Assembly (NCBI GenBank): GCA_002862945.1 | Contig: PKCJ01000014.1 | Coordinates: 1-33,195, forward strand | Direction: 5' to 3' | DNA: 33,195 nucleotides | From: Opitutia bacterium | GTDB lineage: Bacteria > Verrucomicrobiota > Verrucomicrobiia > Opitutales > Coraliomargaritaceae | Part shown: positions 30,987 through 33,195 of the stretch, piece after piece | Numbering within the stretch: position 1 is the first letter of the stretch | Layout of the letters: each line of letters opens with the position of its first letter | Translations under genes and position numbers: made by a program | Notes under the pieces: generated by a model | Database searches by the model: none | What the model was told of the DNA's origin: nothing | What the model saw: the letters and a program-made list of their open reading frames with translations, nothing else

Positions 30987-31448
30987 ATGAAAAAAGTGCT
31001 ATTATTCCTTCCGCTGGCATTCTTAATACTTGGATGTCAAACAACTGATAAACAATATAGCAGTCTCGAAATTCAAGCTTTTCAATCCCAGAAGTTTGAT
31101 TGTGAAAAAGAGTTAGGATTTGCTTCTGTTGTTTCTGTATTTCAAGATTATGGTTACATTATTGCCTCTGCAGATTTGAACACTGGGTTAATATCAGCCA
31201 ACAGTCCGACCGATGGTGGCTTTGTTCCTTTTGTTGGCAATGTTATGAAAACTCAAAGAGCTACAGCTTTTATTGAAACACTAGGAAGTAAAACTAAGAT
31301 TAGGCTTAACTTTGTGGATGCTTCAGAGAGTTCTAGTGGTTACGGAATGAAATCGCAACAAGACAAGCCTGTAATGGATCCTCAGTTCTACACAGACATA
31401 TTTGCAAAAATAGGTGACGCTATTTTTATTCGACAAAATGTCGAATGA
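30987..31448 (+). CDS. Lipoprotein of unknown function
   Basis: About 153 residues from the ATG at 30987 (the in-frame TTG at 30972 is unlikely). Signal peptide and lipobox LILGC are clear (Cys17). The mature part, with GFASVVSVFQDYGYIIASADLNTGLISANS, resembles lipoproteins in which a helix-strand unit V-x-x-x-F-x-x-x-G-Y-x-I-x-x-A-D-x-x-T-G-x-I-x-A is followed by beta strands. I do not recognise a named family with confidence. It follows the BamE-like lipoprotein gene. Confidence 0.75.
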   Translation: MKKVLLFLPLAFLILGCQTTDKQYSSLEIQAFQSQKFDCEKELGFASVVSVFQDYGYIIASADLNTGLISANSPTDGGFVPFVGNVMKTQRATAFIETLGSKTKIRLNFVDASESSSGYGMKSQQDKPVMDPQFYTDIFAKIGDAIFIRQNVE

Positions 31449-31611
31449 TGTATTTGCGCTTCTACGATATTTAAATACGAGCGCAAATCGTGGTCGAGGC
31501 TTCTGATGACCTACAGACTTGGATACCTGTCCATAGTTCTTCAATAGGAGGCAACAAGGCCTTCTTTAGGACGCGAGTAGTTGAAGCAGGTGACTAATCT
31601 GCAGCCTTTCA

Positions 31612-32049
31612 GTGTGTAGGATTCATTCATATCGATGGTTTTTCACCATCTTATTAGCGCTACCTATTAGCCTGCTCGCTTCACTATCTGAGCCAGAGCG
31701 CTACGACCCTGTAGAATACTTCAATCAGGGTTCGAATACCTATGAGATGATGGACAAGGCAAAGGAGCTTAGAGGCCTCCTGGAAGCCCGTATGGAGCAT
31801 CTGGTAAAGCTCAAGATAGAGGACGCCAAGAACAGCTACAAGGGGCTGACTGAAGATCGTTTCAAAGGAGAGCTAGAGAAGCTTATTAAGCTCATCATAA
31901 GCACACAGGAGACCTGGGAGGCCTATGCTGAGGCAGCAGCAAAGGAGGAATACCACGGAGGTGGTTCAGGGGCAGGGATGCGCTATTACTACTCTTACTG
32001 CTACAAGTTAATTGAGCGTATTAATGAGCTTAAGATAGTGCTGAAGTGA
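31612..32049 (+). CDS. LprI-like secreted protein
   Basis: A 145-residue protein with a signal peptide (WFFTILLALPISLLAS) and a mostly helical, charged mature part. The segment ETWEAYAEAAAKEEYHGGGSGAG...CYKLIERINELK matches the LprI/DUF1311 pattern (W..Y....C......GGSG......C...LT..R...L), although the first of the two expected cysteines is not seen. LprI-type proteins include lysozyme inhibitors; the family is broad and function here is open. The start is a GTG; there is no lipobox. Its stop overlaps the start of the GIY-YIG gene (TGATG), so the two are co-translated. Confidence 0.65.
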   Translation: MCRIHSYRWFFTILLALPISLLASLSEPERYDPVEYFNQGSNTYEMMDKAKELRGLLEARMEHLVKLKIEDAKNSYKGLTEDRFKGELEKLIKLIISTQETWEAYAEAAAKEEYHGGGSGAGMRYYYSYCYKLIERINELKIVLK

Positions 32050-32516
32050 TGACGATAGACGGACACAACGTAAGTAGTCTTTTTGAAGGTGAGAGTGGCC
32101 TTATAAGTTTTTCTGAAGACCCGAGGAAACACATCCCAACTAAGGGTTCAGTAATTTATACAGTTTGGGATAGGGAAGGTGACTTCATTTACGTAGGAAT
32201 CAGCGGGCTACAGAAATCCATTGAGAAGAGGAATCCCCAATCAAGAATGATATCGCACGCATCAGGCAGGCGAAGCGGTGACCAATTCTGCGTTTATATT
32301 CACGATTACTTCGTCATTCCTGAGCTAGTCAAAAATGGTAGCTTTGAACCTGCTAAGGGTGTATTGGATAAGTTAACCAAGAACTATATACAGAGTCATC
32401 TAAATTACCGCTTCTTATCTTTTGAGTCCGACGACAGTGACGTAATTGTACGTAGCTTGGAGAAGAGAATTCAAGCTGGTGCTTTTGGAATAAAGCCTTA
32501 TCTAAATGGCACCTAA
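32049..32516 (+). CDS. GIY-YIG nuclease-like protein
   Basis: A 155-residue protein in which VIYTVW (residues about 35-40) and DFIYVGISG (45-53) form the GIY-YIG element in a variant form, followed by Arg66 and His70 in SRMISHASG, and Glu138 in RSLEKRI as candidate catalytic glutamate. GIY-YIG domains cut DNA in homing endonucleases, UvrC, restriction enzymes and mobile elements. There is no separate DNA-binding domain visible. It is coupled to the LprI-like gene and lies directly before a highly structured non-coding region, so an association with a mobile or RNA element is possible but not shown. Confidence 0.72.
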   Translation: MTIDGHNVSSLFEGESGLISFSEDPRKHIPTKGSVIYTVWDREGDFIYVGISGLQKSIEKRNPQSRMISHASGRRSGDQFCVYIHDYFVIPELVKNGSFEPAKGVLDKLTKNYIQSHLNYRFLSFESDDSDVIVRSLEKRIQAGAFGIKPYLNGT

Positions 32517-32554
32517 ACGCACCCCAAATCCTTTCCCTAATTAGCAAAAAATAT

Positions 32555-32566
32555 ACGATATATCGT
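32555..32566. promoter_or_regulatory. Perfect palindrome before the RNA promoter
   Basis: ACGATATATCGT is a perfect 12-bp palindrome about 28 bp upstream of the extended -10 element and may be an operator. Chance occurrence is not excluded. Confidence 0.35.
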
Positions 32567-32593
32567 CTGTTTACTATTGGCGTGAAACAGGTG

Positions 32594-32602
32594 TGATATA
32601 AT
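32594..32602 (+). promoter_or_regulatory. Extended -10 promoter of the structured RNA
   Basis: TGATATAAT has a consensus -10 hexamer (TATAAT, 32597-32602) and the TGn extension. No good -35 box is at 17 bp, which extended -10 promoters can lack. Transcription would begin near 32609, at the left edge of the structured region. Confidence 0.55.
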
Positions 32603-32608
32603 GTAGCA

Positions 32609-33095
32609 CTAAATGGAAAAGTCCTGGTGCAAACCCTTTAAAAGTCGGGCATAACGGTACCACAGTTTAGCTACTGATATGACTTAAAACTATAATGGTA
32701 TTCGGCTGAGTCCTGCTAGCTGACTAGTAAGTCGGCGTACTCCCCGAATAGAGGTTGCTTCCCCTGAAGATAGCGTGAAGGGAAGCGTAGAAAAATAGCC
32801 ACGAAGTTAAGGATAAATTAATCGATAATACCTTGTCCCTTCGGTCCAATTTTGGACTTAGAAGTAGTTTCGTGAAGTCGCCCCCTGGCGAAGCTGTACC
32901 CAAAAATAAGTAGTTAGCATATGTGATACAATGTCTACCATAAGGCTGCCACATCATAGGGATAATAACTACCTAAAGAATTACGCGAACCCCAAGTGAG
33001 CGCGTAATCTTAAATAAGAAATGGCTACCTTAAGAATGTCTACCTTATGGTAGGCAATCTTAGGAAGAAAAAAGCCTAGGGGGCTTTTTCTTCCG
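32609..33095 (+). ncRNA. Candidate large structured RNA, unassigned
   Basis: A gene-free stretch with many nested or adjacent helices: AGTTTAG/CTTAAAACT (32664, 32683) inside TACC/GGTA; TTCGG/CCGAA (32701, 32744) enclosing GAGT/ACTC and CTAG/CTAG; GCTTCCC/GGGAAGC (32757, 32780); CACGAA/TTCGTG (32800, 32869) enclosing GTCCAA/TTGGAC; TCGCC/GGCGA (32878, 32887); GTAGTTA/TAACTAC (32910, 32966); ATTACGCG/CGCGTAAT (32980, 33001); and a terminator-like hairpin at 33063. A promoter precedes it. I tried group I intron, group II domain V, cobalamin riboswitch and tmRNA signatures and none fits well. No coding frame of note lies in it. Confidence 0.55.
33063..33094 (+). terminator. Terminator-like hairpin
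   Basis: GGAAGAAAAAAGCC (33063-33076) pairs with GGGCTTTTTCTTCC (33081-33094) with one bulged A. The A-tract, GC-rich tip and T-tract form a bidirectional terminator shape at the right end of the structured region. Beyond it (33095-33195) I see only a small hairpin AGGTA/TACCT at the window edge. Confidence 0.7.
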
Positions 33096-33195
33096 TACGA
33101 ATATTGATACCTTTAGGAAGCTATATCCTATGTATTAATTTTTTTATAAAAAAATAACTACTCAAGGCTTGGCAGTCTTAAGGTAGGATTACCTC

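Noticed and set aside
32609-32700. Cobalamin riboswitch (GGTGCAAA and AACGGTA-like pieces)
   Set aside because: A few short pieces resemble the B12 box, but the order and pairing of the core helices do not fit, and no cobalamin or transport gene follows for at least 500 bases.
32609-33095. Group I intron
   Set aside because: GACTA near 32722 recalls the P7 strand of group I introns and the GIY-YIG gene upstream would fit a homing endonuclease, but no matching AGATATAGTC-type partner is found and the GACTA lies in a local hairpin. No split host gene is visible.

Overview
The window looks like chromosomal DNA of a verrucomicrobial bacterium, most likely a marine Opitutia/Puniceicoccales relative. 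This is inferred from the gene mix: a MoxR/DUF58/BatA-type operon, an mlaEFDC-mlaA operon without mlaB, oleAB, an alphaproteobacterial-type SerC, and secreted pentapeptide and GH43/GH117-like proteins. No rRNA is present to confirm it.

Core part, about 1-19,440. On the minus strand lies a MoxR AAA+ / DUF58 / BatD-like / VWA operon that runs off the left edge. Divergent from it are oleA and oleB, two enzymes of head-to-head long-chain olefin synthesis, without oleC or oleD beside them. Then come an Lrp/AsnC regulator translationally coupled to a class I aminotransferase, the ribosome-assembly GTPase Der, tRNA-Arg(TCT), the operon mlaE-mlaF-mlaD-mlaC-mlaA for outer-membrane phospholipid trafficking, a LysR regulator, the PLP-homeostasis protein YggS, full-length SMC, and convergent serC and msrA.

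Accessory part, about 19,440-33,195. Sequence is visibly AT-richer, genes are short and switch strand, and intergenic repeats appear. Four same-orientation copies of a sequence resembling the reverse complement of the tmRNA (ssrA) 3' end, at 19,463, 22,708, 26,331 and 27,582, cut the region into modules: (1) a sigma-54 activator with a tiny YRG-repeat protein, a lipoprotein and a small membrane protein; (2) deoC plus an ALDH16-like two-domain aldehyde dehydrogenase; (3) one secreted GH43/GH117-like enzyme. Two of the copies sit immediately after a stop codon, as recombination sites do in gene cassettes, yet no recombinase is encoded here. Further right a second repeat family (an 11-bp tandem repeat, a G-rich hairpin and a TGATGT...ACATCA palindrome) recurs at 27,713, 28,756 and 30,371, with weaker relatives at 22,876 and 30,256. 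It separates DUF805/cupin and pentapeptide-repeat modules.

The right end has two lipoproteins, an LprI-like secreted protein coupled to a GIY-YIG nuclease-like protein, and a non-coding stretch (32,517-33,195) with an extended -10 promoter, at least eight helices and a terminator-like hairpin. I read this as an unassigned structured RNA of about 490 nt.

The three observations I would follow first are the ssrA-like site array, the self-contained sigma-54 module (activator, palindromic upstream site, near-consensus -24/-12 promoter and YRG peptide), and the structured RNA. Stretches over 300 bases without a gene are 22,656-22,996 (ssrA-like site 2 and the short repeat at 22,876), 30,194-30,566 (repeats at 30,256 and 30,371) and 32,517-33,195 (the RNA).
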